DNA from: Rhizobium sp. LC145 | GTDB lineage: Bacteria > Pseudomonadota > Alphaproteobacteria > Rhizobiales > Rhizobiaceae | DNA: 64,000 nucleotides | Direction of reading: 5' to 3' | Assembly: GCF_001005825.1 (NCBI RefSeq) | Contig: NZ_LBHV01000008.1 | Location: 188,501-252,500, forward strand | Shown here: positions 1 to 8,654 of the stretch, piece after piece | How positions within the stretch are numbered: the stretch's first letter is position 1 | How the letters are laid out: the number at the start of each line of letters is the position of its first letter | Notes under the pieces: model-generated | Told to the model about the DNA's origin: nothing | The model's database searches: none | What the model saw: only the letters and a program-made list of their open reading frames with translations | Made by a program: the position numbers and the translations under genes

Positions 1-759
1 GATCGTCAACAGAAGGTAGATATAGGTGACGATCGAATAGGTCTCGAAGAAGCGGAACGAGCCGGCTGCATAGACCTTGGCCATCTGCGTGATGTCGGCG
101 ACGCCGAGCACGGAGACCAGCGAACTATCCTTCACCATCGATACGAAATCATTGGAGAGCGGGGGAAAGATCACCCGCATGGCCTGGGGGAAAACGATCA
201 GCCGGAAGCGCTGGAAACGGGTGAGGCCAAGTGCCTTGGCAGCCTCGACCTGTCCCTCGTCGACCGACTGGAACCCCGCGCGGAATATCTCGGCGATGAA
301 GGCGGCATAACCGATCGTCAGCGCGATCACGGCTCGCCAAAGCAGAGAAACATCCCGAACTAGCAGGCTTTCCGCCAGGCCGCCGTCGATCAGTGGCGCC
401 AATGCCCAATTGTAGAGCGTCACGAAGACCGGTGCGCCGACGAACGCAATGTAGAAAAGCAGAACAAGGATCGGTATGCCGCGGATCATCTCGACATAGA
501 AGCGCGCCGCCTGCCGGAGCAGGATATTGCCGGAAAGGCCGGCAAGCGCGATGCCCAGGCCAAGCACGGTCGCCAGCGAAAAGGCGGCAAGCGTCACGCC
601 GATGGTGATCCCGATCCCCTTGACGATGACGCCGAAGACCTGTGCATAAAGCTCGTTGAAGGCGATCACGCCGGCGAGCACGAGGCAAAGCATCCCGAAG
701 GCGGCGAGCCACCAGGGAAAGTCCTGCGGTTCGGCGACTTTCCGACCGGAAGCCGTCAT
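1..759 (-). CDS. Polar amino acid ABC transporter permease (3' end outside window)
   Basis: Inner-membrane permease subunit of a polar amino-acid importer (HisM/GlnP-type family). The frame opens at an ATG at the complement of 757-759 and stays open to the window edge, so 253 residues are visible and the C-terminus is missing. It starts MTASGRKVAEPQ, has several hydrophobic helices, and carries the EAA loop (EAAKALGLT followed by a FPQ motif) that docks on the ATPase subunit. It begins 5 bp after the stop of the substrate-binding protein gene, so both are in one minus-strand operon; the ATPase gene probably lies beyond the window start. The amino acid carried cannot be read from sequence. Confidence 0.9.
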   Translation of the reverse strand, partial: MTASGRKVAEPQDFPWWLAAFGMLCLVLAGVIAFNELYAQVFGVIVKGIGITIGVTLAAFSLATVLGLGIALAGLSGNILLRQAARFYVEMIRGIPILVLLFYIAFVGAPVFVTLYNWALAPLIDGGLAESLLVRDVSLLWRAVIALTIGYAAFIAEIFRAGFQSVDEGQVEAAKALGLTRFQRFRLIVFPQAMRVIFPPLSNDFVSMVKDSSLVSVLGVADITQMAKVYAAGSFRFFETYSIVTYIYLLLTI

Positions 760-764
760 GAGGC

Positions 765-1562
765 TCACTGGCCCATCTTGTAGTCGAGGAACCACTTCCT
801 GTTCAGGTTATCCAGCGTGCCGTTGGCCTTCAGCGCGGCGATTGCGGCGTTGATCGGTGCAACGAGGTCGGACCCTTTCCTGAAGATGAAACCGAAGTCC
901 TCCGTACCTAGCGGCTCGCCGACGATCTTCAATGTGCCGCCAGAGGCCTTCACATAGCCTTCACCGGCGGTGCTGTCCGTCAGCACCAGATCGACATCGC
1001 CCGCTTTCAACGCCTGCACCGTCGCTCCGAAGGTCTCGAAGAGCTTGATGCGCGGGTTCTGCTCATTACCGTCAAGGATTTCGTAGACCGCCGTGTAGAA
1101 CGGGCTTGTCCCCGGCTGAGCGCCGATGAGAGCGTCTTCTAACCCGGCAAAGCTCTTGGCGTCGGAAAAACGGGTCTCGTCGCTGCGCACCAGCATGAGC
1201 TGCTGCGAGCGCATGTAAGGTTCAGAGAAATCCACCTTCTCCTTGCGGTCGTCCTTGATCGTTATGCCGGTCATGCCGATGTCATACTGCCCATCCGCCA
1301 CGGCCTGGATCATCGCATCCCAACTGGTGTTCTGGTACTCCAGTTTGAAATTGAGGCGTTTGGCGATCTCGTTCATCGCATCATATTCCCAGCCGATCGC
1401 AGCACCGCTTTTGGGATCGACGAATTGCAGCGGAGGATAGGCGTTTTCCGTCACCACGACCACGGTGCGTCCCCCGAGATCGGGCAGCTCCGCCGCCTGG
1501 CCGCTGAGCGGCGCAAAAAGGAGTGCAGCAAGACCGGCGAGGAATGGGCGTCGGGAGAGCAT
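765..1562 (-). CDS. Periplasmic amino acid-binding protein (SBP family 3)
   Basis: Periplasmic solute-binding protein, 265 residues, that delivers its ligand to the permease encoded just downstream. The N-terminus (MLSRRPFLAGLAALLFAPLSG) is a signal peptide, probably cleaved near SGQAAE. The mature part has family 3 features such as GWEYDAMNEIAKRL and DIGMTGITI. An upstream in-frame ATG at 1601 exists, but the start at 1562 has a GAGGG ribosome site and gives the proper signal peptide, so I chose it. It is the first gene of a transport operon and is separated from rplS by a terminator. Ligand unknown; polar or acidic amino acids are the usual substrates. Confidence 0.9.
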   Translation of the reverse strand: MLSRRPFLAGLAALLFAPLSGQAAELPDLGGRTVVVVTENAYPPLQFVDPKSGAAIGWEYDAMNEIAKRLNFKLEYQNTSWDAMIQAVADGQYDIGMTGITIKDDRKEKVDFSEPYMRSQQLMLVRSDETRFSDAKSFAGLEDALIGAQPGTSPFYTAVYEILDGNEQNPRIKLFETFGATVQALKAGDVDLVLTDSTAGEGYVKASGGTLKIVGEPLGTEDFGFIFRKGSDLVAPINAAIAALKANGTLDNLNRKWFLDYKMGQ

Positions 1563-1653
1563 TGGAAATCCCTCATGAAGTGGACGGCGGAAAGGTCTCA
1601 CACTTCAAAAGCGAATGGCAAGGCCGGTATTTGCGCGGTGCAGAGAGGAAACA

Positions 1654-1680
1654 AAAAAGGCGGCCCGAGAGCCGCCTTTT
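1654..1680 (-). terminator. Rho-independent terminator after rplS
   Basis: A 9-bp perfect stem (AAAGGCGGC at 1657-1665 with GCCGCCTTT at 1672-1680) and a 6-nt loop are followed on the minus strand by a T-run (1654-1659). It lies 22 bp past the rplS stop and before the start of the amino-acid transporter operon, so it separates the two units. Confidence 0.85.
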
Positions 1681-1701
1681 CCGAAAATGATTGTTCGACG
1701 C

Positions 1702-2247
1702 TTATTCGGCGGAAGCTTCCGCAGCCTTCGCTGCTTCGGCAGCTTCTGCCGCTGCCTTTGCTTCTGCGGCTTCCGCTGCAGCCTTCTCGGCGGCGAGAGC
1801 CTGGGCGGCTGCCACCTTCTCGGCCTCGATGCGTGCCTTCTCTTCGGCAAGAGCCTGGCGCTCGGCTTCGTTCAGCTTGCGGGCGCGGGTGCCGGTGTTC
1901 TCGACGATACGAGCCGACTTGCCGCGACGATCGCGCAGGTAGTAAAGCTTGGCGCGGCGGACCTTACCGCGGCGGACGACATCGACGCTTTCGACGAGCG
2001 GCGAGTAGACCGGGAAAACGCGCTCGACGCCTTCGCCGTAGGAGATCTTGCGGACGGTGAAGCTTTCGTTGACACCGCCGCCGGAGCGGGCGATGCAGAC
2101 GCCTTCATAAGCCTGTACGCGGGTACGGTTACCTTCGCGAACGCGAACGTTGACGCGGACGGTGTCGCCCGGAGAGAATTCCGGAAGGGTGCGCTGAGCG
2201 GCGATCTTGGCGGCCTGTTCGGCTTCCAATTCCTGGATGATGTTCAT
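1702..2247 (-). CDS. rplS: 50S ribosomal protein L19 with long Ala/Glu-rich tail
   Basis: Large-subunit ribosomal protein at the 30S-50S interface. The first ~115 residues are a typical L19 ([47 protein letters not shown]). The protein is 181 residues, against about 115 in E. coli; the extra ~60 are almost entirely A, E and K and look like an extended helix. Start ATG at 2247 is preceded by AGAGG. In most bacteria rplS directly follows trmD; here trmD ends at 4855 and two plus-strand transporter genes sit between, so rplS must have its own promoter in 2248-2579. Confidence 0.97.
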   Translation of the reverse strand: MNIIQELEAEQAAKIAAQRTLPEFSPGDTVRVNVRVREGNRTRVQAYEGVCIARSGGGVNESFTVRKISYGEGVERVFPVYSPLVESVDVVRRGKVRRAKLYYLRDRRGKSARIVENTGTRARKLNEAERQALAEEKARIEAEKVAAAQALAAEKAAAEAAEAKAAAEAAEAAKAAEASAE

Positions 2248-2579
2248 CGGTCAAACCTCTAAGTTCTTCTGAAACAGCCAGAGCGCTCGATGATGTCCCT
2301 TGGATCAAGCCTCGGGATTTGCCGTCAGGCAGAGCGGATTCGCCATTCTTTGCTTGCTGGTCGACGGGATTATTTCCCATTTCCGGGTGCGCCAATACAC
2401 GAAAGAGTCCCGATTGTCATCCCTTAATGGAAAAATTCCCGAAGGCTTCGATTCCTGCGGGCAGGGTAGCAAAGGACGAAGGCTGTGCATGGCGTGATTA
2501 ACAATTTGTCAAATGCCGAGATAAGCAGCAGACTTGCTGCGGAGCCAATGGCTCCAAGGAAGGCATGGGAGGGGATATC
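2248..2579. other. Divergent intergenic region rplS / NCS1 transporter (332 bp)
   Basis: No convincing gene is visible. This stretch must hold the promoter and leader of rplS (minus) and the promoter of the transporter at 2580 (plus). The plus side has TTGTCAAAT near 2506 as a possible -35 element; I could not place a confident -10. The 3' end carries the GGGAGGGG ribosome site of the transporter. I saw no recognised ribosomal-protein leader structure. Confidence 0.5.
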
Positions 2580-4028
2580 ATGTCGGTCAGCAATCCGTCG
2601 CCCTCGTTGTACAACGAGGATCTTGCGCCCGCCGAAGAGCGGAGATGGGGCGCTTTCAGCATTTTCAACGTCTGGACGTCCGACGTCCATAGCCTTTGGG
2701 GTTATTATCTTGCGGCGAGCCTTTTCCTGCTCTGCGGCAGTTTCGTGAATTTCGTCATCGCGATCGGCATCGGTTCGCTGGTGATCTTCGTCCTCATGAG
2801 CCTGGTGGGTAATGCCGGCGTGCGCACCGGCGTGCCGTTCCCGGTGCTCGCGCGCGCTTCCTTCGGCACGTTCGGGGCCAACGCACCGGCACTCGTTCGC
2901 GCGGTCGTCGCCTGCTTCTGGTACGGTGCGCAAACCGCGGCCGCCTCGGGCGCCATCGTCGCGCTGCTCATCCGGAACGAAAGCCTGCTCGCATTCCACC
3001 AGAGCAGTCACATGCTCGGCCATTCGACGCTCGAAGTGATCTGCTATGTGATCGTATGGGCGCTGCAGTTGCTGATTATCCAGCGCGGCATGGAAACCGT
3101 CCGCAAATTCCAGGATTGGGCGGGCCCGGCTGTCTGGATCATGATGCTGATCCTCGCAGTCTACCTGCTTGTGAAATCCGGCACCTTCTCATTCGGCTCC
3201 GAAATTCCGCGGGATGTTCTTATCGAAAAGACCAAGGACGCGGGCGTACCCGGCGAGCCGGGGTCATTCGCTGCGCTTGCAGCCGTCGCGGCGACCTGGA
3301 TTACCTATTTTGCGGCGCTCTATCTGAATTTCTGCGATTTTTCGCGCTATGCGAAGGATGAGAAGACTTTGCGGAGGGGCAACCTTTGGGGACTGCCGAT
3401 CAATCTTCTGGCTTTTTGCCTGGTTGCCGGTGTCACCACCACGGCCGCCTATGCTGTCTATGGTGAAGTCCTGCTGCATCCGGATCAGATTTCGGCGAAA
3501 TTCGATAGCTGGTTCCTGGCCCTGCTCGCCGCGCTCACTTTCGCGGTGGCGACGCTCGGCATCAACGTCGTGGCGAACTTCGTTTCGCCGGCATTCGACT
3601 TCGCGAATGTCTTCCCGCGCCAGATCTCCTTCAAGCGGGGCGGATACATCGCCGCGCTGATCGCGCTCGCGCTCTATCCGTTCGCGCCATGGGAAACGGG
3701 TGCGGCGCATTTCGTCAACTTCATCGGTTCCACGATGGGGCCGATCTTCGGGATCATGATGGTCGACTACTATCTCATCCGAAAGAGCCAGCTCAACGTA
3801 GAGGCGCTTTACCACGAAGATGGCGAGTTCCGCTTCCAGAATGGCTGGCACGGCAATGCCTTCATCGCCTTTGCAGTCGGCGCGCTTTTTTCCTCCATCC
3901 TGCCGACCTTCACCACCATATTGCCGGCCTGGTGGGGGACCTATGGATGGTTCTTCGGCGTGGCTATCGGTGGCGCCGTGTATTTCATGTTGAGGGCGGG
4001 CGCGCGCCGCAAACCCGCCTTCGCCTGA
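2580..4028 (+). CDS. NCS1 family nucleobase:cation symporter
   Basis: Inner-membrane symporter, 482 residues, of the nucleobase/hydantoin/allantoin (NCS1) family. The N-terminus (YNEDLAPAEERRWGAFSIFNVWTSD) and the following helices (GNAGVRTGVPFPVLARASFG, VNFIGSTMGPIFGIMMVDYY) are typical of the family, with about twelve membrane spans. An ATG 15 bp upstream (2565) is possible, but GGGAGGGG sits at proper distance from 2580. Substrate (allantoin, cytosine, uracil or thiamine precursor) cannot be assigned from sequence. It is plus-strand between minus-strand rplS and trmD, followed by a TauE/SafE gene 98 bp on. Confidence 0.9.
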   Translation: MSVSNPSPSLYNEDLAPAEERRWGAFSIFNVWTSDVHSLWGYYLAASLFLLCGSFVNFVIAIGIGSLVIFVLMSLVGNAGVRTGVPFPVLARASFGTFGANAPALVRAVVACFWYGAQTAAASGAIVALLIRNESLLAFHQSSHMLGHSTLEVICYVIVWALQLLIIQRGMETVRKFQDWAGPAVWIMMLILAVYLLVKSGTFSFGSEIPRDVLIEKTKDAGVPGEPGSFAALAAVAATWITYFAALYLNFCDFSRYAKDEKTLRRGNLWGLPINLLAFCLVAGVTTTAAYAVYGEVLLHPDQISAKFDSWFLALLAALTFAVATLGINVVANFVSPAFDFANVFPRQISFKRGGYIAALIALALYPFAPWETGAAHFVNFIGSTMGPIFGIMMVDYYLIRKSQLNVEALYHEDGEFRFQNGWHGNAFIAFAVGALFSSILPTFTTILPAWWGTYGWFFGVAIGGAVYFMLRAGARRKPAFA

Positions 4029-4037
4029 TTCTCGATC

Positions 4038-4073
4038 AGGAGGATGCCCGTCGACTCAAGCGAGCATCCTCCT
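4038..4073 (+). terminator. Stem-loop after the NCS1 transporter
   Basis: A perfect 10-bp inverted repeat (AGGAGGATGC at 4038-4047, GCATCCTCCT at 4064-4073) lies 10 bp past the transporter stop. The first T-run (TTTTT) is ~17 bp further on, so this is a plausible but not textbook intrinsic terminator, ending transcription ahead of the TauE gene. Confidence 0.55.
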
Positions 4074-4126
4074 TTGCCCGCCCGTTCTCGTTTTTCCCGT
4101 AAAAGCTCCCAGTTTCGAATCCGCTG

Positions 4127-4873
4127 ATGACCCTTGCCTCTATCGTATTCCTGTTCCTCGCCGGCTTCCTTTCCGGCGCAGTCAATGCCATTGCCGGCGG
4201 CGGCACGTTCCTCACTTTCGGCGCCATGACACTCGGCGGCATACCGCCGATTTCGGCCAATGCCACCTCTTCCATCGTGCAATTTCCAGGCTACGTCACA
4301 TCGACACTCGCCTATTGGGACGAGATATCCAGCCGCTGGCGCAGCGCGCTTGCCCTGGCGGTCGTTTCGGTGATCGGAGCCATCGGCGGATCGCTGCTGC
4401 TCCTGTCGCTCGACAATCCGTCTTTCCGCGCCATCGTGCCGTGGCTTCTGGCCGCCGCCACGGCGGTGTTCGCTGCCGGTCCGTGGCTGAAACCGAAAGC
4501 ATCCGCCGAGCGCCCCGCCAATTCGCTGCCGAGCGTGGCAGCGCAGCTTCCGACCGCTATCTATGGCGGCTTTTTCGGCGCCGGCATGGGCATCATGATG
4601 CTGGCGGTGCTCGGCCTCACCACGGGTGGCAGCTATCACCATCTCAACGCGCTCAAGAATCTCCTCTCGATGCTGATCGCGGCGGTGGCGATCGTCATCT
4701 TCGTCGGCGGCGGGGTGATCGCCTGGCCTGAGGCGATCGTGATGATTCCCGCTGGCGCTCTTGGAGGCTATGCGGGCGTCTGGATGGCGAGGCGGGTTCC
4801 GCAGGCTGTGTTGCGCTGGTGCGTGGTTGCCGTCGGCACGGCGCTCACCGCCTACTATTTCGTGACGGGCTGA
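4127..4873 (+). CDS. TauE/SafE family membrane transporter
   Basis: Polytopic inner-membrane protein, 248 residues, of the TauE/SafE family, members of which export sulfite, sulfoacetate or related organic anions. Two related halves each start with a glycine-rich helix: [19 protein letters not shown] near the N-terminus and [18 protein letters not shown] in the middle, the hallmark of the family. Its 3' end overlaps the 3' end of minus-strand trmD by 19 bp. Substrate unknown; the only neighbour on this strand is the NCS1 transporter. A second family member is at 23478-24215. Confidence 0.9.
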   Translation: MTLASIVFLFLAGFLSGAVNAIAGGGTFLTFGAMTLGGIPPISANATSSIVQFPGYVTSTLAYWDEISSRWRSALALAVVSVIGAIGGSLLLLSLDNPSFRAIVPWLLAAATAVFAAGPWLKPKASAERPANSLPSVAAQLPTAIYGGFFGAGMGIMMLAVLGLTTGGSYHHLNALKNLLSMLIAAVAIVIFVGGGVIAWPEAIVMIPAGALGGYAGVWMARRVPQAVLRWCVVAVGTALTAYYFVTG

Positions 4874-5550
4874 TCGGCGAGAAGGTCGGGACGGCGCTCC
4901 TCCGTCAGCCGTTTCGCCTGCTCATGCCGCCATTTTTCGATCGCCGCATGGTTTCCGGAGATCAGCACGGCCGGTATTTCCCGGCCCTCGAAGACTTGCG
5001 GACGGGTATAGTGCGGGTGCTCGAGAAGCCCGTTCTCGAAGCTCTCATGGGTGCCGGAAAGCGCGTTGCCCATGACGCCGGGCAGAATGCGCACAACGGC
5101 GTCGAGCAGGGTCAGCGCGGCGGGCTCTCCGCCCGAAAGGACGTAGTCACCGATCGAAACTTCTTCGAGACCGCGAGCGTCGATCACCCGCTGGTCGACC
5201 CCCTCGAACCGACCGCAGACGATAACTGCGCCGCCGGCCGCCGCCAATTCTCGCACCCTTGCCTGCGTCAGAGGCTTTCCGCGTGGGCTCATCAGCAGAC
5301 GCGGGCGGTTGTCGTCCTTCGAAGCATGATCGATGGCTCTAGCAAGGACATCCGGTTTCAGCACCATCCCGGCACCACCGCCGGCCGGTGTATCATCCAC
5401 CGTTCGATGCTTGTCCTCGGCGAAGTCCCTGATCTGCACCGTTTCGAGCGACCACTGGCCGCGCTCCAGCGCTTTTCCGGCCAGAGAATGGCCAAGATGA
5501 CCGGGAAACATTTCGGGATAAAGCGTCAGTATCGTCGCGCGGAAAACCAT
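4855..5550 (-). CDS. trmD: tRNA (guanine-N1)-methyltransferase TrmD
   Basis: Methylates N1 of G37 next to the anticodon of tRNAs reading CNN codons, preventing +1 frameshifting. The 231-residue protein has the SPOUT-fold trefoil-knot signatures: [10 protein letters not shown] near the N-terminus, [13 protein letters not shown], and [15 protein letters not shown]. It starts 5 bp after the rimM stop, as expected for the rpsP–rimM–trmD operon. Its 3' end overlaps the convergent TauE/SafE gene by 19 bp, and the usual next gene, rplS, is displaced by about 2.6 kb. Confidence 0.97.
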   Translation of the reverse strand: MVFRATILTLYPEMFPGHLGHSLAGKALERGQWSLETVQIRDFAEDKHRTVDDTPAGGGAGMVLKPDVLARAIDHASKDDNRPRLLMSPRGKPLTQARVRELAAAGGAVIVCGRFEGVDQRVIDARGLEEVSIGDYVLSGGEPAALTLLDAVVRILPGVMGNALSGTHESFENGLLEHPHYTRPQVFEGREIPAVLISGNHAAIEKWRHEQAKRLTEERRPDLLADQPVTK

Positions 5551-5555
5551 GGGCC

Positions 5556-6122
5556 TTAACTGCCCTTGCGGCGGAAGCTCTTTCCCGGACCGCCCTCATC
5601 AGGCTCTTCGGTCAAGCCGGCGGCCTGCGGATCGATCAGGATCTTTCCTCCCTCAAGGTCGATTTCCAGCACCGCGGCTTCCGAGAAGGGGATGAGGGCC
5701 GGACGCCGGCCGGCGCCTTTCAGCTCCAGGAGGTCGCCGGCACCGAAGTCAAAGATGGCGCTGACGGTTCCGTAACTCTTGCCGTCGCGATCGACCACTT
5801 CCAGTCCTTCGAGATCGGCGTAGTAGAACTCGTCCTCGTCCAACTCCTCGTCGGGCAGGTTGTCGCGTTCTATGAAGAGTTCGAGCCCGTTCAAGGCTTC
5901 GGCCGCATTCCTGTCATTGATGCCGCGGAAGCGGATGATCACGACATTCTTGCCTTCGCGGATCTCAAGGATTTCGAAAACCCGGCCGTCCTCGCTGTGG
6001 AGATTGCCGTAGTCGCCAAGCGCCATGGGATCGGCTGCATAGGACCGCACGCGCACTTCTCCCCTCAGGCCCTGGGGTGCTCCGATCGTCGCCATCAGAA
6101 TGGGGTTCTCAAGCTTCGTCAT
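5556..6122 (-). CDS. rimM: 16S rRNA processing protein RimM
   Basis: Assembly factor for the 30S head that binds ribosomal protein S19. The protein is 188 residues: an N-terminal RimM beta-barrel ([25 protein letters not shown]) and a C-terminal PRC-barrel ([28 protein letters not shown]). I chose the ATG at 6122 because the known N-terminal motif begins there; its ribosome site (GAGATGA) is modest. It lies between rpsP and trmD, and an intrinsic-terminator-like hairpin in the 112-bp gap from rpsP probably lowers its expression relative to S16. Confidence 0.96.
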   Translation of the reverse strand: MTKLENPILMATIGAPQGLRGEVRVRSYAADPMALGDYGNLHSEDGRVFEILEIREGKNVVIIRFRGINDRNAAEALNGLELFIERDNLPDEELDEDEFYYADLEGLEVVDRDGKSYGTVSAIFDFGAGDLLELKGAGRRPALIPFSEAAVLEIDLEGGKILIDPQAAGLTEEPDEGGPGKSFRRKGS

Positions 6123-6181
6123 GCGGTCTTCATCTCGTTGCGTCGCTTCATTTAAGCTCCGCGCGATCAAAAGCAAACAGC

Positions 6182-6212
6182 AAAACGGGCGGCATGTTGC
6201 CATGCCACCCGT
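6182..6212 (-). terminator. Attenuator-like hairpin between rpsP and rimM
   Basis: On the minus strand, a 12-bp stem (complement of 6201-6212 with complement of 6185-6196, one G·T pair) closes a 4-nt GCAA loop and is followed at once by TTTT. This is a complete intrinsic terminator inside the operon, just after rpsP and before rimM. Partial read-through would explain how much S16 but little RimM and TrmD is made. Confidence 0.8.
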
Positions 6213-6234
6213 CGAAAATGCCGGAACGCTGAAA

Positions 6235-6609
6235 TTATTCCGCTGCGGCTTCGGCTGCTGCGGCCTTGGCGTCTTCCTCGCGCTGAGCACGCTCGGCGGC
6301 GCGCTCTTGGGCCTTCTTGCCCGGCTTTGCCTTTTCCGGGTTGCTGCGGACGTCGCGCTGAGCGATGCCGGCTTCCGCGAGGAAGCGCAGAACGCGGTCG
6401 GTCGGCTGCGCGCCGTTGTCGAGCCAATGCTTGATGCGATCGGCGTCCAGTTCAACGCGCTTTGCATCTTCCTTGGCCAGCATCGGGTTCCAGGAACCGA
6501 GCTTTTCGAGGAAGCGGCCGTCGCGCGGGCTGCGGGCGTCGGCAACGACGACGTGGTAGTACGGACGCTTCTTGGAGCCGCCGCGGGCGAGACGAATTTT
6601 AAGGGCCAT
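6235..6609 (-). CDS. rpsP: 30S ribosomal protein S16 with C-terminal extension
   Basis: Small-subunit ribosomal protein needed for 30S assembly. The first ~80 residues match S16 ([53 protein letters not shown]). The total of 124 residues exceeds the ~82 of E. coli; the extra tail is a charged segment ending in AAAAEAAAE, much like the tail on L19 in this window. It follows the chorismate mutase gene by 35 bp and precedes rimM, with a strong hairpin between. Confidence 0.97.
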   Translation of the reverse strand: MALKIRLARGGSKKRPYYHVVVADARSPRDGRFLEKLGSWNPMLAKEDAKRVELDADRIKHWLDNGAQPTDRVLRFLAEAGIAQRDVRSNPEKAKPGKKAQERAAERAQREEDAKAAAAEAAAE

Positions 6610-6644
6610 TTCAATTTACTCCTTGGGTTTTCTCTGGGCCGCCA

Positions 6645-6965
6645 TCAGGCGGTCTGTTTCGTGTTGCCGCCATGCTCGGCGGCGATCGCTTCATGATGCC
6701 GGATCACTTCCCTGATGATGAAGTTCAGGAACTTCTCAGCAAAGTCCGGGTCCAGATGAGCTTCCTTCGCCAATTGGCGGAGGCGTTCGATCTGGTATTC
6801 CTCGCGCGCCGGGTCGGCCGGCGGCAAATCGTACTTGGCCTTCAAGAGACCAACTTCCTTGGTGCAGCGGAAACGCTCGGCCAGCATGTGCACGAGCGCC
6901 GCATCGATGTTGTCGATCGACTGGCGATAGCTCGAAAGCCGGGCCTTCACCTCGGGGTCAACCAT
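6645..6965 (-). CDS. Chorismate mutase (AroQ class)
   Basis: Converts chorismate to prephenate for phenylalanine and tyrosine synthesis, in the cytoplasm. The 106-residue protein is a stand-alone all-helical AroQ-type domain: RQSIDNIDAALVHMLAERFRCTKEVGLLK carries the expected early Arg and the Arg/Lys pair of the active site, and the third helix is FLNFIIREVIRHHEAI. It sits 12 bp after ffh and ahead of rpsP; this odd position inside the ffh-rpsP operon is common in Rhizobiales. No prephenate dehydratase domain is attached. Confidence 0.93.
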   Translation of the reverse strand: MVDPEVKARLSSYRQSIDNIDAALVHMLAERFRCTKEVGLLKAKYDLPPADPAREEYQIERLRQLAKEAHLDPDFAEKFLNFIIREVIRHHEAIAAEHGGNTKQTA

Positions 6966-6977
6966 CCAAATCCCTCC

Positions 6978-8546
6978 TCACTTCTTCTTCGGCAGGCCTG
7001 GAAGACCTGGAAAGCCACCGCCGAGACCAGGCAGCGTGCCGCCGCCGAGACCCGGAAGGCCGCCGCCCGGCAGGCCGGGCATGGAGCCGGGCTTGATGCC
7101 CGCCGCTTCCGCCTGCTTCTGCAAGGCTTCGAGCTGCTTGGGGTCCAGCTTGGAAAGGTCCGGCATGCCGCCCATCCCGCCCATGCCACCAAGACCCATC
7201 TTCGAGGCAAGGCCGCCCATCATCTGCTTCATCATGCCACCCTTGCCCTTGCCGCCCATCATTTTCATCATGTCGGCCATCTGGCGGTGCATTTTCAGAA
7301 GCTTGTTGATCTCCGCCGCATCCGTGCCCGAACCGGCGGCGATGCGCTTCTTGCGGGAATGTTTCAGCATGTCCGGATTGGCGCGCTCGGCCTTTGTCAT
7401 CGAGGAAATGATGGCGATCTGGCGATCGAACATCTTGTCGTTCATGCCGGAGGCAGCAAGCTTGTCCTTCATGCCGGCCATGCCCGGCATCATGCCCATG
7501 ATTCCGCCCATGCCACCCAGCGACTTCATCTGGCGTAATTGATCGGCGAGGTCGTTCAGGTCGAACTTGCCCGACTGCATCTTCTTGGCCATCGCCGCGG
7601 CCTTTTCCGCGTCGATGTTCTCGGCGGCCCTCTCGACCAACGAAACAATGTCGCCCATGCCGAGAATGCGGTCGGCGATGCGGCGGGGATGGAATTCCTC
7701 CATCTCCGTCATCTTCTCGCCGGTGCCGATCAGCTTGATCGGCTTGCCGGTGACGGCGCGCATCGAAAGGGCTGCGCCGCCGCGGCCATCGCCGTCCATG
7801 CGGGTCAGCACGAGGCCGGTAATGCCGACGCGCTCGTCGAAATTGCGGGCCAGATTGACGGCGTCCTGACCGGTCAGGCTATCGGCAACGAGCAGGATTT
7901 CATGCGGATTGGACTTCCGCTTGATCTCCGCCATCTCCGCCATCAACGGCTCGTCGATATGCGTGCGGCCGGCGGTATCGAGAATGACGACGTCGTGGCC
8001 GCCGAGCTTTGCAGCCTGTACGGCGCGGGCGGCGATATCGGTCGGTGACTGGCCGGCGATGATCGGCAGCGTGTCGACACCGGTCTGAACGCCAAGCTGG
8101 CGGAGCTGTTCCTGGGCTGCCGGGCGACGCGTATCGAGCGACGCCATCAGCACCTTCTTCTTCTCACGCTCGGTCAGCCGCTTGGCGATCTTACCGGTCG
8201 TGGTCGTCTTACCTGAGCCTTGCAAACCGACCATCATGATGACGACGGGGGCTGCCGCATGCAGGTCGATGCCGACGCCTTCGGTACCCAGCATCTCGAT
8301 CAGTTCGTCATGGACGATCTTGACGACCATCTGGCCGGGCTTGATCGACTTGAGGACTTCCGCACCGACGGCCTTTTCGCGCACCTTGTCGGTGAAGGAG
8401 CGGACGACTTCCAGCGCCACGTCGGCCTCGAGCAGCGCACGGCGAACCTCGCGCAGGGCTGCGGAAACATCGGCTTCCGAGAGCGCGCCACGGCCGGTCA
8501 GTCCACTGAGGATGGAACCAAGACGGTCCTGGAGGTTTTCGAACAT
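6978..8546 (-). CDS. ffh: Signal recognition particle protein Ffh
   Basis: GTPase of the signal recognition particle; binds signal sequences of membrane proteins at the ribosome together with 4.5S RNA and docks on FtsY. The protein has 522 residues: N domain, G domain with P-loop GLQGSGKTT at 107-115 and DTAGR motif, then a methionine-rich M domain. The C-terminus is an unusually Gly/Met/Pro-rich tail ending PGLPKKK. The start at 8546 (MFENLQDRL) is set by homology and by GGAAG upstream; a longer open frame exists to 8621. The ~150-bp leader can form competing hairpins (see separate entries). The SRP RNA gene is not in the window. Confidence 0.97.
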   Translation of the reverse strand: MFENLQDRLGSILSGLTGRGALSEADVSAALREVRRALLEADVALEVVRSFTDKVREKAVGAEVLKSIKPGQMVVKIVHDELIEMLGTEGVGIDLHAAAPVVIMMVGLQGSGKTTTTGKIAKRLTEREKKKVLMASLDTRRPAAQEQLRQLGVQTGVDTLPIIAGQSPTDIAARAVQAAKLGGHDVVILDTAGRTHIDEPLMAEMAEIKRKSNPHEILLVADSLTGQDAVNLARNFDERVGITGLVLTRMDGDGRGGAALSMRAVTGKPIKLIGTGEKMTEMEEFHPRRIADRILGMGDIVSLVERAAENIDAEKAAAMAKKMQSGKFDLNDLADQLRQMKSLGGMGGIMGMMPGMAGMKDKLAASGMNDKMFDRQIAIISSMTKAERANPDMLKHSRKKRIAAGSGTDAAEINKLLKMHRQMADMMKMMGGKGKGGMMKQMMGGLASKMGLGGMGGMGGMPDLSKLDPKQLEALQKQAEAAGIKPGSMPGLPGGGLPGLGGGTLPGLGGGFPGLPGLPKKK

Positions 8547-8583
8547 CGTTTCTTCCTTCTTCGCTTCCGGGTTATCGGAAACG

Positions 8584-8632
8584 TCGGGTGCTTCCGCGAC
8601 AAAAACAAGACGCAAAGCCAAAAAGCACCCGA
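8584..8632 (-). promoter_or_regulatory. Candidate anti-terminator stem in ffh leader
   Basis: A perfect 10-bp inverted repeat (TCGGGTGCTT at 8584-8593 and AAGCACCCGA at 8623-8632) lies in the transcript just ahead of ffh. The 8623-8632 arm overlaps the 3' arm of the terminator-like hairpin at 8626-8654, so only one of the two stems can form. Seen directly as base complementarity; the regulatory role is inference. Confidence 0.45.
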
Positions 8633-8654
8633 GGGCGCGACGCGCTGTCGGGTG
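8620..8654 (-). terminator. Terminator-like hairpin in ffh leader
   Basis: On the minus strand CACCCGA (complement of 8648-8654) pairs with TCGGGTG (complement of 8626-8632), enclosing a GC-rich loop that can itself pair, and is followed within 2 nt by TTTTT (complement of 8620-8624). This looks like an intrinsic terminator placed 74 bp before the ffh start. A second hairpin (GACC…GGTC, 8657-8695) precedes it. It could end a small RNA or attenuate ffh. Confidence 0.55.

Noticed and set aside
2580..4873. Recent horizontal transfer of the NCS1 and TauE genes
   Set aside because: Composition and codon use look like the flanking genes, and no repeats, integrase or tRNA site flank the pair.
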